DNA from: Chromatiales bacterium
Lineage (GTDB): Bacteria > Pseudomonadota > Gammaproteobacteria > CAMYNG01
Assembly: GCA_026990045.1 (NCBI GenBank)
Contig: JALSIK010000402.1
Coordinates: forward strand, 1 to 8,812
Direction: 5' to 3'
Length of the DNA: 8,812 nt
A program made the translations under genes and the position numbers. Under the pieces are notes generated by a model. It was not told the DNA's origin. It did not search any database and saw only the letters and a list, made by a program, of their open reading frames with translations. Positions 1 to 6,369 of the stretch are shown here, piece after piece (position 1 is the first letter of the stretch; each line of letters opens with the position of its first letter).

Positions 1-278
1 TGACCGGCAAGCCGTTCCGGTTCATGAAGATCTACATGTTCTGCAACCCGCTGACGGCGGCGAAGATGGTGGACTACGACGACGCCTTCTCCGCCTACCT
101 GCCCTGCCGCATCGCGTTGATCGAAGACAAGCAGGGCCGGCTGTGGCTCTATACCCTCAACATGGACCTCATGATCCACGGCGGGCGGCCGCTGCCGCCG
201 GAGCTGGCCAAGGAAGCCAGGCGCGTGAAGAAGGTGATCACCGAGATCATGCGCCGTGCCGCCGCCGGGGAGTTCTGA
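1..278 (+). CDS. DUF302-like protein, 3' part only (5' end outside window)
   Basis: The reading frame is open from position 3 to the TGA at 276-278, so this is the C-terminal ~91 residues of a longer protein. An ATG at position 24 is internal, because codons before it (TGKPFRF) remain open. The residues FCNPLTAAKM, the segment YLPCRIALIED and the following strand-like stretch up to NMDLMIHGG resemble the C-terminal half of DUF302 proteins, small alpha/beta proteins of unknown function that are common in sulfur-oxidising and other environmental proteobacteria. The tail is basic (KEARRVKKVITEIMRRAA) and probably helical. Any signal peptide would lie upstream of the window. The gene converges on the FHA gene with 78 bp between stop codons, so it belongs to a different transcription unit from the kinase/pilus operon. 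The family assignment comes from recalled motif similarity, not from a search. Confidence 0.7.
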   Translation, partial: TGKPFRFMKIYMFCNPLTAAKMVDYDDAFSAYLPCRIALIEDKQGRLWLYTLNMDLMIHGGRPLPPELAKEARRVKKVITEIMRRAAAGEF

Positions 279-335
279 ACCGGACCGACCGCCGTGCAGT
301 AACGGCCCCCGGCCGCGAAAGCGCGCTCGGCCCTT

Positions 336-353
336 GCCCCCGGCGCCGGGGGC
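336..353. terminator. Perfect GC palindrome between convergent genes, possible bidirectional terminator
   Basis: Positions 336-353 form a perfect 18-bp palindrome (GCCCCCGGC followed by its reverse complement). As RNA it can fold with a 7-bp GC stem (336-342 with 347-353) and a GCGC loop. It begins 3 bp beyond the stop of the minus-strand FHA gene and lies 58 bp after the plus-strand DUF302 stop, where a shared terminator would be expected. Neither strand has a U-tract after the stem, so it is not a canonical intrinsic terminator. It could stall polymerase or protect mRNA 3' ends. A weaker hairpin (311-315 with 328-332) lies just upstream. Confidence 0.35.
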
Positions 354-356
354 GAC

Positions 357-1025
357 TCAGCGGTAGAGGAAGAACTCCATCTGGGTCCCGGCCAGCTCGA
401 TGACGTCGTGGTCCTTGAGCGGGGTGCGCTCGAGGCCGATGGAGTTGCCGTTGACCATGGGCAGGTCGGAGGCCCGGCGCAGCTTGTTGCTCTTGAGGCC
501 GGCGATGCTGTAGCCGTCGTTGTCGCGGGTGATGACCGCCATCTTGACCCCGTTGAAGCCCAGGGTGTTGAAGGGCTTGCGCAGCTCCAGCACCTTCTTG
601 GCCAGCGGGCCGTTGAGCACCCGCACCGCGCCCAGGGGACTGCCCTTGATGTTCTCGCCGGAGTTGACCCGATCCGGCATGACCTGGGTCTCGTCGATCT
701 CGGCCTTGATGAACATGGTGGGCTCGTACTGTTCCACCTCGTCATCGTAATAGGTGAACTGGTAGTTGCCGGTCTGGACCACGTCGCCGTGCTTGAGTAC
801 CGACTTGGTGATGCGGGCGCCGTTGACCAGGGTCCCGTTGGTGCTGCCCAGGTCCTCGACGTAGACGTGTTCCCCCAGGACCGTGAACAGGGCGTGCCGC
901 CCGCTCACCGTCAGGTCGCCGAGCTGGATGTCGTTGCCGTGGCGGCGCCCGATGCTGATGCTGTCCTTGTCGATGGGATACTCGCGCACCACGGCGCCGT
1001 CCAGGGTCAGGATCAGCTTGCCCAT
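357..1025 (-). CDS. FHA-domain protein with a second, degenerate FHA-like domain
   Basis: This 222-aa protein probably reads phosphothreonine on the neighbouring kinase or its substrates. Residues ~1-93 are a good FHA domain: SIGRR with the GR pair at 26-27, SGRHA at 41-45, DLGSTNGT ending at 65, then VLKHGDVVQTG. The residues expected to hold the phosphate (R27, S41, N63) are present. A linker (~94-128) contains two threonines in acidic or proline context, EPTMF (T103) and DETQVMP (T113). Residues ~129-222 read as a second FHA-like fold (VITRDNDGYSIAGL, PMVNGNSIG, LKDHDVIELAGTQMEFFL) without the GR and SxxH residues, so it probably does not bind phosphate. No membrane segment is seen. I chose the ATG at 1025. 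A GTG one codon upstream (1028) is the alternative, and the GAGG site at 1036-1039 lies 10 or 7 nt away respectively. It is the last gene of the operon, 42 nt after the second PilT gene. Confidence 0.88.
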   Translation of the reverse strand: MGKLILTLDGAVVREYPIDKDSISIGRRHGNDIQLGDLTVSGRHALFTVLGEHVYVEDLGSTNGTLVNGARITKSVLKHGDVVQTGNYQFTYYDDEVEQYEPTMFIKAEIDETQVMPDRVNSGENIKGSPLGAVRVLNGPLAKKVLELRKPFNTLGFNGVKMAVITRDNDGYSIAGLKSNKLRRASDLPMVNGNSIGLERTPLKDHDVIELAGTQMEFFLYR

Positions 1026-1067
1026 CACTGTCTTACCTCGTCGGCTGCACTGCTCATGGCGGAATTC

Positions 1068-2198
1068 TCAGCGGTTGGTCCAGCCCGGCCGGTCCTGGGC
1101 GGAATCCAGCACGATCTCCTCGACGCTGGATACCCCGGAACCCTCCAGGTATTTCTCGAAGTCGGCCTTGTGCCGGGCCTTGAGATAGGCCTCCTCCCCG
1201 GTGATGATCTTGGCGTCCAGCAGCCGCCGTAGAGCATTATCCATACTCTGCATGCCCTGCATACCACCACTTTGTATTACGTTCTCCAGTTGCTCGGTCT
1301 TCCCTTCCCGGATGACGTTGGAGACGGCGGCGTTGTTGAGCATGATCTCGATGGCGGCCACGCGGCCCTGGTTGTCCGCCCGGCGCAGGAGTTCCTGGGA
1401 GACGATGCCGCACAGCGAGGTGGACAACATGGACCGGATATATGGCTCGTCGCCGGGCGGGAACACGTTGATGATGCGGTCCACCGAGGCCGCGGCGCCG
1501 CTGGTGTGCAGGGTAGCCATGACCAGGATGCCCATCTCGGCGGCGGTCACCGCGAGGCTGATGGTTTCCAGGTCGCGCATCTCGCCGACCAGGATGACGT
1601 CGGGATCCTCGCGCAGGGCCGAGCGCAGGGCATCGGCAAAGCTCTTGCTGTGGGTGCCCACCTCGCGCTGACTCACCAGGCAGTTCTTGTTGGGGTGGAG
1701 AAATTCCACCGGGTCCTCGATGGTGAGGATATGCCCCTTGCGCTCGGTGTTGATGAAGTCGATCATCGCCGCCAGGGTGGTGGTCTTGCCCGAGCCGGTG
1801 GGGCCGGTGACCAGGATCAGGCCCTTGCGCTGGCGGGCCAGGTTCTTGAGCACCGGCGGCAGGCCCAGCTCGTCCAGGGTCTGGATGTGGCTGGGGATGG
1901 TCCTGAATACCGCCCCGACGCCGTCCAGGTGGCGGAAGACGTTGACGCGAAAGCGCGACAGCCCGGGCACCTCGTAGGCGAAGTCGATGTCCCCGTGCTG
2001 CTCGAAGTGCTCGCGCTGCCGGGGGTTCATGATCTCGTAGAGGATCTGGCGGTTCTCGTCGTCGGTCAGCTCGCGGTACTTGACCGGGAACATCTCGCCG
2101 TGCAGGCGCAGGCGCGGCGGGTTGCCTGCCACCAGGTGGAGGTCGGAGCCCTTCTGCTTGACCACCAGCTCGAGAAAGGTATCGACGCGGTTGGCCAT
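1068..2198 (-). CDS. PilT/PilU-family type IV pilus retraction ATPase, second copy
   Basis: This 376-aa AAA-type hexameric ATPase is predicted to power pilus retraction from the cytoplasmic face of the pilus machine. The N-terminal PAS-like domain includes GSDLHLVAGNPP (~17-28). Walker A is GPTGSGKT (132-139), the Asp box is IEDPVEF (160-166), Walker B is DVILVGE (200-206), and the His box contains TLHTSGA (229-235). The retraction motif known as AIRNLIRE in PilT appears as AVSNVIRE (291-298) and is well kept. The first His-box histidine (as in GHLVFGTLH) is replaced: here the segment reads MGILVMATLH, with I224 at that place. The C-terminus extends about 30 residues beyond a typical ~345-aa PilT and ends in an acidic/polar tail. 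It closely resembles its upstream neighbour (both contain KYREL and REVGTH), which suggests a tandem duplication. Overall it is nearer PilT than PilU, so I give no symbol. Confidence 0.93.
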   Translation of the reverse strand: MANRVDTFLELVVKQKGSDLHLVAGNPPRLRLHGEMFPVKYRELTDDENRQILYEIMNPRQREHFEQHGDIDFAYEVPGLSRFRVNVFRHLDGVGAVFRTIPSHIQTLDELGLPPVLKNLARQRKGLILVTGPTGSGKTTTLAAMIDFINTERKGHILTIEDPVEFLHPNKNCLVSQREVGTHSKSFADALRSALREDPDVILVGEMRDLETISLAVTAAEMGILVMATLHTSGAAASVDRIINVFPPGDEPYIRSMLSTSLCGIVSQELLRRADNQGRVAAIEIMLNNAAVSNVIREGKTEQLENVIQSGGMQGMQSMDNALRRLLDAKIITGEEAYLKARHKADFEKYLEGSGVSSVEEIVLDSAQDRPGWTNR

Positions 2199-2206
2199 GG
2201 ACCGGT

Positions 2207-2212
2207 CTCCTA
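2207..2212 (-). promoter_or_regulatory. Ribosome binding site sharing bases with the upstream stop codon
   Basis: On the minus strand the bases TAGGAG combine the TAG stop of the first PilT gene (2210-2212) with an AGGAG Shine-Dalgarno core for the second. Eight bases separate it from the ATG at 2198. This supports the chosen start and suggests translational coupling of the two motors, which would favour related amounts of both. Confidence 0.75.
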
Positions 2213-3304
2213 TGATACCGCCAGGTTGACCTGGGGCAGCAGGTCGGGATTGGTGACGAAGCGCTGGAACTGTTTCTTGTCGGTGGCGTGGATGTAGGCG
2301 TCGTCGGGATCGATCTCCTTGGCCTTGAGCGCATCCATCAGGGCCTGGTCCATGAGCTGCATGCCTTGTTCGCGCCCGGTCTGCAGCAGGGACGGGATCT
2401 GGAAGATCTTGCGTCCCAGGATCAAGTGAGCGATGGCCGGGGTATTGACCATGATCTCCAGCATGGCCCGGCGCCCGCGCCCGTCGGCGGTGCGCACCAG
2501 TTTCTGGCTGATGACGCCGCGCAGGTGCTGGGCCAGGAAGATGGCGGCCTGGGCCTTCTGTTCCGCCGGCATGGCGTCGATGATCCGGTCCAGGGTCTTG
2601 ACCGCCGAGGTGGTGTGCAGGGTGCCGAGGACCAGGTGGCCGGTTTCCGCCGCGGTCATGGCCATGGAGATGGTGACGGGGTCGCGCAGCTCTCCCACCA
2701 GGATCACGTCGGGGTCCTCGCGCAACGCCGAGCGCAGCCCCTCGGCGAAGCTCTCCACGTGGGTGCCCACCTCGCGCTGCACCACCAGCGACTGCTGGCT
2801 CTTGTGCACGTACTCGATGGGGTCCTCCAGGGTGATGATGTTGAACTTGCGGTTGCGGTTGAGCCAGTCGATCATCGCCGCCAGGGTCGTGGTCTTGCCG
2901 GTGCCGGTGGCGCCGGTGACCAGGATAATGCCCTGGTTGTGTTGCAGGAACTCCTCCACCACCGGGGGCAGGTTGAGATCGCTCAGCTTGGGGATGGTGG
3001 GGGCGATGACCCGCATGGTGGCCCCGATGCCGGTGACCTTGCGGAACAGGTTGACGCGGAAGCGGCCCACCTCCGGGTCGTCGTAGGAGAAGTCCAGGTC
3101 CTGGCCGGCGTTGAACTGCTCCTTCTGTTCCTCGGTGAGGATCTCCAGCAGCAGGGATTCCAGCTCGTCGGCGCTGAGCTCGCGGTACTTGATGGGAATG
3201 AGATCGCCGTGCAGCCGGATCATGGGCGGCGAGCCCACGGCCAGGTGGATGTCGGAGCAGCCCTGCTCGCGGCCCAGCTTGAGAAAGGCGTTGATGCGCG
3301 GCAT
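2210..3304 (-). CDS. PilT/PilU-family type IV pilus retraction ATPase, first copy
   Basis: This 364-aa cytoplasmic ATPase belongs to the PilT/PilU group. It has the N-terminal GCSDIHLAVGSPP signature (~15-27), Walker A GATGTGKT (131-138), Asp box LEDPIEY (159-165), Walker B DVILVGE (199-205) and a complete His box from GHLVLG to TLHTTSA (222-234, with H223 and H230). The alanine in Walker A (GATGTGK) is also seen in PilU-type proteins. At the position of PilT's AIRNLIRE the sequence reads AIAHLILG (290-297), so the charged end of the motif is lost. In PilT that motif is needed for retraction, so this copy may work only together with its partner, as PilU works with PilT. The C-terminus is ~20 residues longer than a typical PilT. 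The ATG shares one base with the kinase stop (TGATG), so translation is probably coupled. The second copy follows after 11 nt. Confidence 0.93.
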   Translation of the reverse strand: MPRINAFLKLGREQGCSDIHLAVGSPPMIRLHGDLIPIKYRELSADELESLLLEILTEEQKEQFNAGQDLDFSYDDPEVGRFRVNLFRKVTGIGATMRVIAPTIPKLSDLNLPPVVEEFLQHNQGIILVTGATGTGKTTTLAAMIDWLNRNRKFNIITLEDPIEYVHKSQQSLVVQREVGTHVESFAEGLRSALREDPDVILVGELRDPVTISMAMTAAETGHLVLGTLHTTSAVKTLDRIIDAMPAEQKAQAAIFLAQHLRGVISQKLVRTADGRGRRAMLEIMVNTPAIAHLILGRKIFQIPSLLQTGREQGMQLMDQALMDALKAKEIDPDDAYIHATDKKQFQRFVTNPDLLPQVNLAVS

Positions 3305-5667
3305 CAGCTCGCCACCTTCAGCGCCAGCTTCACCAGGGCCTGGCGCAGCTCGTCCACGGTCTGGTAACGCTTGTCCGGGTTCACCGCCATGGCCTTCATG
3401 ATGACGTCGTTGAGATCGTCCGAGATCATGGGATTGACCTGCTTGGGCGGGGTGGCCTTGCCCTCGACGTGCTGGAACAGGATGGCCATGGAGTCCTTGC
3501 CCCGGTAGGGCGGGCGGCCGGTGAAGATCTCGTACATGAGAACGCCGAGGCTGTAGATGTCGGTGCGGGCGTCGATCTTCTTGTCCCGCACCTGCTCCGG
3601 CGCCATGTAGGTGGGGGTGCCCACCAGGACCCCGCTGCGCGTGAGCCGGGCGTCGGTGCCGCTGGCGGCCGCGGCCAGGCCGAAGTCCACCAGCTTCACC
3701 ACGTCGTTTTCATTGATCAGGATGTTGGCCGGCTTGATGTCACGGTGCACGACCCCCGCCCGGTGGGCGTAGGCCAGCCCGTTGCACACCTCGATGAGGA
3801 TCTTGATCATGCGCGCGTGATCGCCGGTCTTCTTGGCCTTGATCTCGTAGGCCAGGGAGTGGCTGTCGAAGTACTCCATGGAGATGGCATTGGACTTGCC
3901 CAGGGTCAGGAAGTCGAAGATCCGGATCACGTTTTCGTGGGTGATCTTGCGCGCGTAGCGCAGCTCGTGGATGAAGCGCTGGATGATGTGCTTGTCCGAG
4001 GCCACGTGGGGGTTGAGGAACTTGAGGATGATCTCCTCGCCCACCATCTCGTCGTTGACCAGGATCACCACGCCGAAGGCCCCTTCGCCCACCTTGCGGA
4101 TGACGCGGTAGCGGCCGTCGATGATCTGCCCCGGTTCCAGGGTCGATGCATCGACGATGCCGTCGTCGCTGGCAGGAGTGCCGGCGGCTGCCGCAGCTGG
4201 CGCTGCGACAGGCGCGTCCGGCGGTGCTTTCTGGATGACGGTGTCGCGGGAAGAACGCGGCGCCGGCGGATTGGCCGGCGGCATGACCCGGGTGGGAGCG
4301 TTCTCGATGTCCGGCGGCGGGCGGCGGTCGGCCGCCCCGGGCCCGGAGGCCTTGGGCGGGGGCGCGTCGGCCAGCCCGGTGACCAGCACGGTGCGGGTGG
4401 CCGAGTCGAGGAAGTCGGCCTGCTTGATGGTGGCGTGCAGGGTCTCCTTGTCGGCCAGCTTCTGCAGGCAGGCGAAACCCGCCTTCTGCGAATCCGGGAA
4501 CCTCGCGGCCATCCTGAGCAGGGCCGGGATGGCGCGCCGGTCACCGAGCTTGGCCAGGGCGTCGGCGGCGCGCTCGCGGACCCACCAGTCCTCGTCCTCG
4601 AGCGCGGCGATGAGGTGATCGAAGGCGCGGTCGTCCTTGAGACTGTTGAGGATCTCCACCGCGGTCCGGCGCAGGAACTCGTCCTTGTCCTTGATCAGTT
4701 CCAGCACCGCGTCGATGACCCGCGGCCCGCCGATGGAGCCCAGGGCATCGGCCGCGCGGACCCGGATCCACCAGTCCTTGTCGCGCAGGGCGTTGAGCAG
4801 GTCGGTCACCGCGCTCTGGTCCCCGATCTCGTTGAGCACCTCCACCGCGGCGCGGCGCACGTACTCGGACTCGTCCTGCAGCACGTCGATGAGGTACTTC
4901 ACCGTCTCCGGGTCGCGGACCTTGGTCAGGGCCTCGATGGCCTTGTTCTGGACCGTGATGTCCGGGTCCCTGAGCAACTGGCACAACGGCCTGGCCGAGA
5001 CCTCCACGGTCAGGTTGCCGATGGCCTCGATGGCGGCCTGGCGCACGTGCTTTTCCTTGTCGCCGATGAGGCGCAGCAGGGCGTCGCGGGCCACCGTGCT
5101 GCCGCGGAACTGGGCCAGGACCTTGACCAGGTTGATCCGCACGGCGGGGTCGGGGCTGTCGATGTAGTTGAGCAGGTGCGGCAGCACCTCCTCGGTGGCG
5201 GCGAAGGCCAGCACCCGGAAGGCCATCTGCTTGCTGGCCTTGCTGCCCTGGTCCAGGATCTCCAGCAGCCGCTTGAGGTCGAGGTTGCTGCGCCGCGCGG
5301 CGAGGATCTGCAACAACGAGCCCTTGGGGATCTCCGGGTCGTCGAACAGCTCGAACAGCCGGTTGACGTCGTACATGGGCGACTGGGCCAGGATCTGCAT
5401 GATGGTGGTCATCACGCGCTTGTTGGGATGGGCCAGCCCGTCGGCGTAGTGGTGGAGGGACTCGTTGTCCAGCAGGCCGCCCAGGAGGTTGAGGATGGCG
5501 GAGTTGGTGGGGCTTTCCTCCAGGGCGTCGATGAGCTTGGGCACCGCCTTGCTGCCCATCTCCTTGAGGCTGCTCACCGCCTCCTGGGTCTCGGCCGGCG
5601 TGGCCTCGTCCTCGTCGAGGAGCACACTGATGGCCTTGTTGGCCTTGAATCCCTTCAACAGGCTCAT
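3304..5667 (-). CDS. HEAT-repeat / Hanks-type serine-threonine protein kinase fusion
   Basis: This 787-aa protein has an N-terminal alpha-solenoid (~1-430), an Ala/Pro-rich disordered linker (~433-510) and a C-terminal Ser/Thr kinase domain (~520-780). The kinase appears active. It has the glycine loop GEGAFG (527-532), lysine K549, the helix-C glutamate E568, the catalytic loop HRDIKPAN (641-648), DFG (661-663) and APE (689-691). Activation-loop T676, S678, T684 and T686 are possible autophosphorylation sites. HEAT units recur with an exact 31-residue step at about 204, 235, 266, 297, 328 and 359. Two of them carry nearly identical WW-R-RAADAL segments. The solenoid probably docks a partner, for which the co-encoded PilT ATPases or FHA protein are candidates. 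The linker holds APTRVMPP (T459) and RDTVIQK (T476), which resemble FHA-binding phosphothreonine sites. No transmembrane segment or extracellular sensor domain is seen, unlike PknB-type kinases. The start is the ATG at 5667, with only a weak ribosome site upstream. Confidence 0.95.
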   Translation of the reverse strand: MSLLKGFKANKAISVLLDEDEATPAETQEAVSSLKEMGSKAVPKLIDALEESPTNSAILNLLGGLLDNESLHHYADGLAHPNKRVMTTIMQILAQSPMYDVNRLFELFDDPEIPKGSLLQILAARRSNLDLKRLLEILDQGSKASKQMAFRVLAFAATEEVLPHLLNYIDSPDPAVRINLVKVLAQFRGSTVARDALLRLIGDKEKHVRQAAIEAIGNLTVEVSARPLCQLLRDPDITVQNKAIEALTKVRDPETVKYLIDVLQDESEYVRRAAVEVLNEIGDQSAVTDLLNALRDKDWWIRVRAADALGSIGGPRVIDAVLELIKDKDEFLRRTAVEILNSLKDDRAFDHLIAALEDEDWWVRERAADALAKLGDRRAIPALLRMAARFPDSQKAGFACLQKLADKETLHATIKQADFLDSATRTVLVTGLADAPPPKASGPGAADRRPPPDIENAPTRVMPPANPPAPRSSRDTVIQKAPPDAPVAAPAAAAAGTPASDDGIVDASTLEPGQIIDGRYRVIRKVGEGAFGVVILVNDEMVGEEIILKFLNPHVASDKHIIQRFIHELRYARKITHENVIRIFDFLTLGKSNAISMEYFDSHSLAYEIKAKKTGDHARMIKILIEVCNGLAYAHRAGVVHRDIKPANILINENDVVKLVDFGLAAAASGTDARLTRSGVLVGTPTYMAPEQVRDKKIDARTDIYSLGVLMYEIFTGRPPYRGKDSMAILFQHVEGKATPPKQVNPMISDDLNDVIMKAMAVNPDKRYQTVDELRQALVKLALKVAS

Positions 5668-5714
5668 GGTCTTGCTCGATCTACTCCCGGCTCACCCGGC
5701 GTTCGAAGGCGTGT

Positions 5715-6179
5715 TCAATCATCGGCCCGTGCATGGATGATGTAGGACTTGTTGACCAGGCACACCTCGCGCTCGCCGGTGTGCAGCCTGATGAAATGGT
5801 TGTCACGCTGGTTGAGGTAGTCGTACAGCCGCGCGTGCTCCGGCGGCAGGACCTCGCGGATCTCGCCTTCCACCAGGGACCCGTCCATCATCTCCACCAC
5901 GCAGTGCAGCACGGTCTCCCCGGCCGCGGGGGCGGTGGCCGGGGCCTCGTAGTCCACGCGGATGACCGAGGCGCGGTTGTAGAAGCGGTTCTCGTCGGGG
6001 TCTTCCCGCCGCACCACCACGAACGGGTTGGCCTGGTTGAGCACGTCCAGCGGCTGCTCGGCGGCGCCGGGCGTATCGCCTTCGCGCAGGTACAGCGAAC
6101 CGATCACCTGGCCTTCCGGGTGGACCCACAGCCGAACCGGCATGAGGGTCTTGGGGATCCTGAGGACATTATCAGTCAC
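5715..6179 (-). CDS. Uncharacterised 154-aa protein with two similar halves, first gene of the operon
   Basis: I do not recognise an experimentally characterised family. The start is the GTG at 6179, because an AGGAG site lies 5 nt upstream. A longer frame opening at GTG 6239 would place its start upstream of the likely promoter. The protein is soluble, with no signal peptide or membrane helix. Two halves (~14-77 and ~90-150) share an order of features: a hydrophobic strand and a G-x-V-x-G-like turn (EGQVIG, DGSLVEG), the triplet LNQ (47-49, 122-124), N-x-F (NPF 51-53, NHF 127-129), and an N-[RK]-[AS]-x-[VI]-I strand (NRASVI 68-73, NKSYII 143-148). Short strands and turns suggest two small beta-barrel (SH3/Sm-like) folds joined by an Ala/Pro linker (78-87). 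Heading an operon of kinase, PilT motors and FHA protein, it may be an adaptor or sensor in that system, but this is inference. Confidence 0.85.
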   Translation of the reverse strand: MTDNVLRIPKTLMPVRLWVHPEGQVIGSLYLREGDTPGAAEQPLDVLNQANPFVVVRREDPDENRFYNRASVIRVDYEAPATAPAAGETVLHCVVEMMDGSLVEGEIREVLPPEHARLYDYLNQRDNHFIRLHTGEREVCLVNKSYIIHARADD

Positions 6180-6184
6180 TGATT

Positions 6185-6189
6185 CTCCT
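6185..6189 (-). promoter_or_regulatory. Shine-Dalgarno site that sets the GTG start at 6179
   Basis: The minus strand reads GGAAGGAGAATCA directly before GTG. The AGGAG core (6185-6189) is 5 nt from the start. This is the strongest ribosome site in the operon and favours GTG 6179 over the longer frame. Confidence 0.8.
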
Positions 6190-6212
6190 TCCCACAAGCG
6201 GGCGATTCCGAA

Positions 6213-6241
6213 ATTATACTGTCGCCGGCACCGTCCCACGA
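6213..6241 (-). promoter_or_regulatory. Putative sigma-70-type promoter of the minus-strand operon
   Basis: A perfect TATAAT lies at 6213-6218 on the minus strand, 33 bases upstream of the GTG start. The predicted transcript start near 6206 would leave a leader of about 27 nt containing the AGGAG site. At 17-bp spacing the -35 position (6236-6241) reads TCGTGG, a weak match to TTGACA, so an activator may be needed. A consensus -10 stands out against the surrounding GC-rich DNA. Confidence 0.6.
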
Positions 6242-6312
6242 CCCCGGCATGGCGCCAACTACCTGAAAATACTACACTTTAGTCGGAAGGTACTAGCGAC
6301 CGGACAGTGTCC

Positions 6313-6343
6313 CGGGGGCGTTCCGGCGCCCCCGCGGGGGGCG
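6313..6343 (+). promoter_or_regulatory. Overlapping, mutually exclusive GC hairpins in the leader of the HD-GYP gene
   Basis: Segment 6327-6333 (CGCCCCC) is complementary to two flanking copies of GGGGGCG, at 6314-6320 and 6337-6343. It can form an 8-bp stem with the first (6313-6320 with 6327-6334, loop TTCCGG) or a 7-bp stem with the second (loop GCG). Such either/or pairing resembles attenuators or riboswitch expression platforms, but GC-rich DNA can give this by chance and no known riboswitch class is recognised. Confidence 0.3.
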
Positions 6344-6352
6344 GCATGCAAG

Positions 6353-6369
6353 TGCTTGTGCGGCAAGCA
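6353..6369 (+). repeat. Inverted repeat TGCTTG-5 nt-CAAGCA
   Basis: Perfect 6-bp arms (6353-6358 and 6364-6369) flank TGCGG, about 100 bp upstream of the HD-GYP start. It could be a third leader hairpin or an operator half-site pair. It also lies inside an 8-codon ATG...TAA frame (6346-6372). Confidence 0.4.

Noticed and set aside
1025..1057. Ten-residue frame (MSSAADEVRQ) between the second PilT and FHA genes, its TGA overlapping the FHA ATG
   Set aside because: It has only a weak ribosome site and no way to judge conservation from this window. The overlap may be chance, though a coupling leader is possible.
1068..3304. Naming the two ATPases pilT and pilU
   Set aside because: Both are closer to PilT than to PilU in several motifs, and they resemble each other. 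The standard pilT-pilU pair may exist elsewhere in the genome, so assigning symbols would mislead.
1272..3367. Long plus-strand frames (1272-2297, 2288-3367) antisense to the PilT genes
   Set aside because: They are the same antisense phase artefact at both paralogues, with repetitive hydrophobic/His composition and no recognisable domain.
3469..5745. 758-codon open frame antisense to the HEAT-kinase gene
   Set aside because: It mirrors the kinase codons, is rich in Val, Gly, His and Asp as expected for antisense of GC-rich coding DNA, and shows no domain. The opposite strand has full kinase motifs.
6180..6239. 20-residue N-terminal extension of the 154-aa protein from GTG 6239
   Set aside because: It lacks a ribosome site and would start upstream of the TATAAT promoter's transcript. 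GTG 6179 has AGGAG at ideal spacing.
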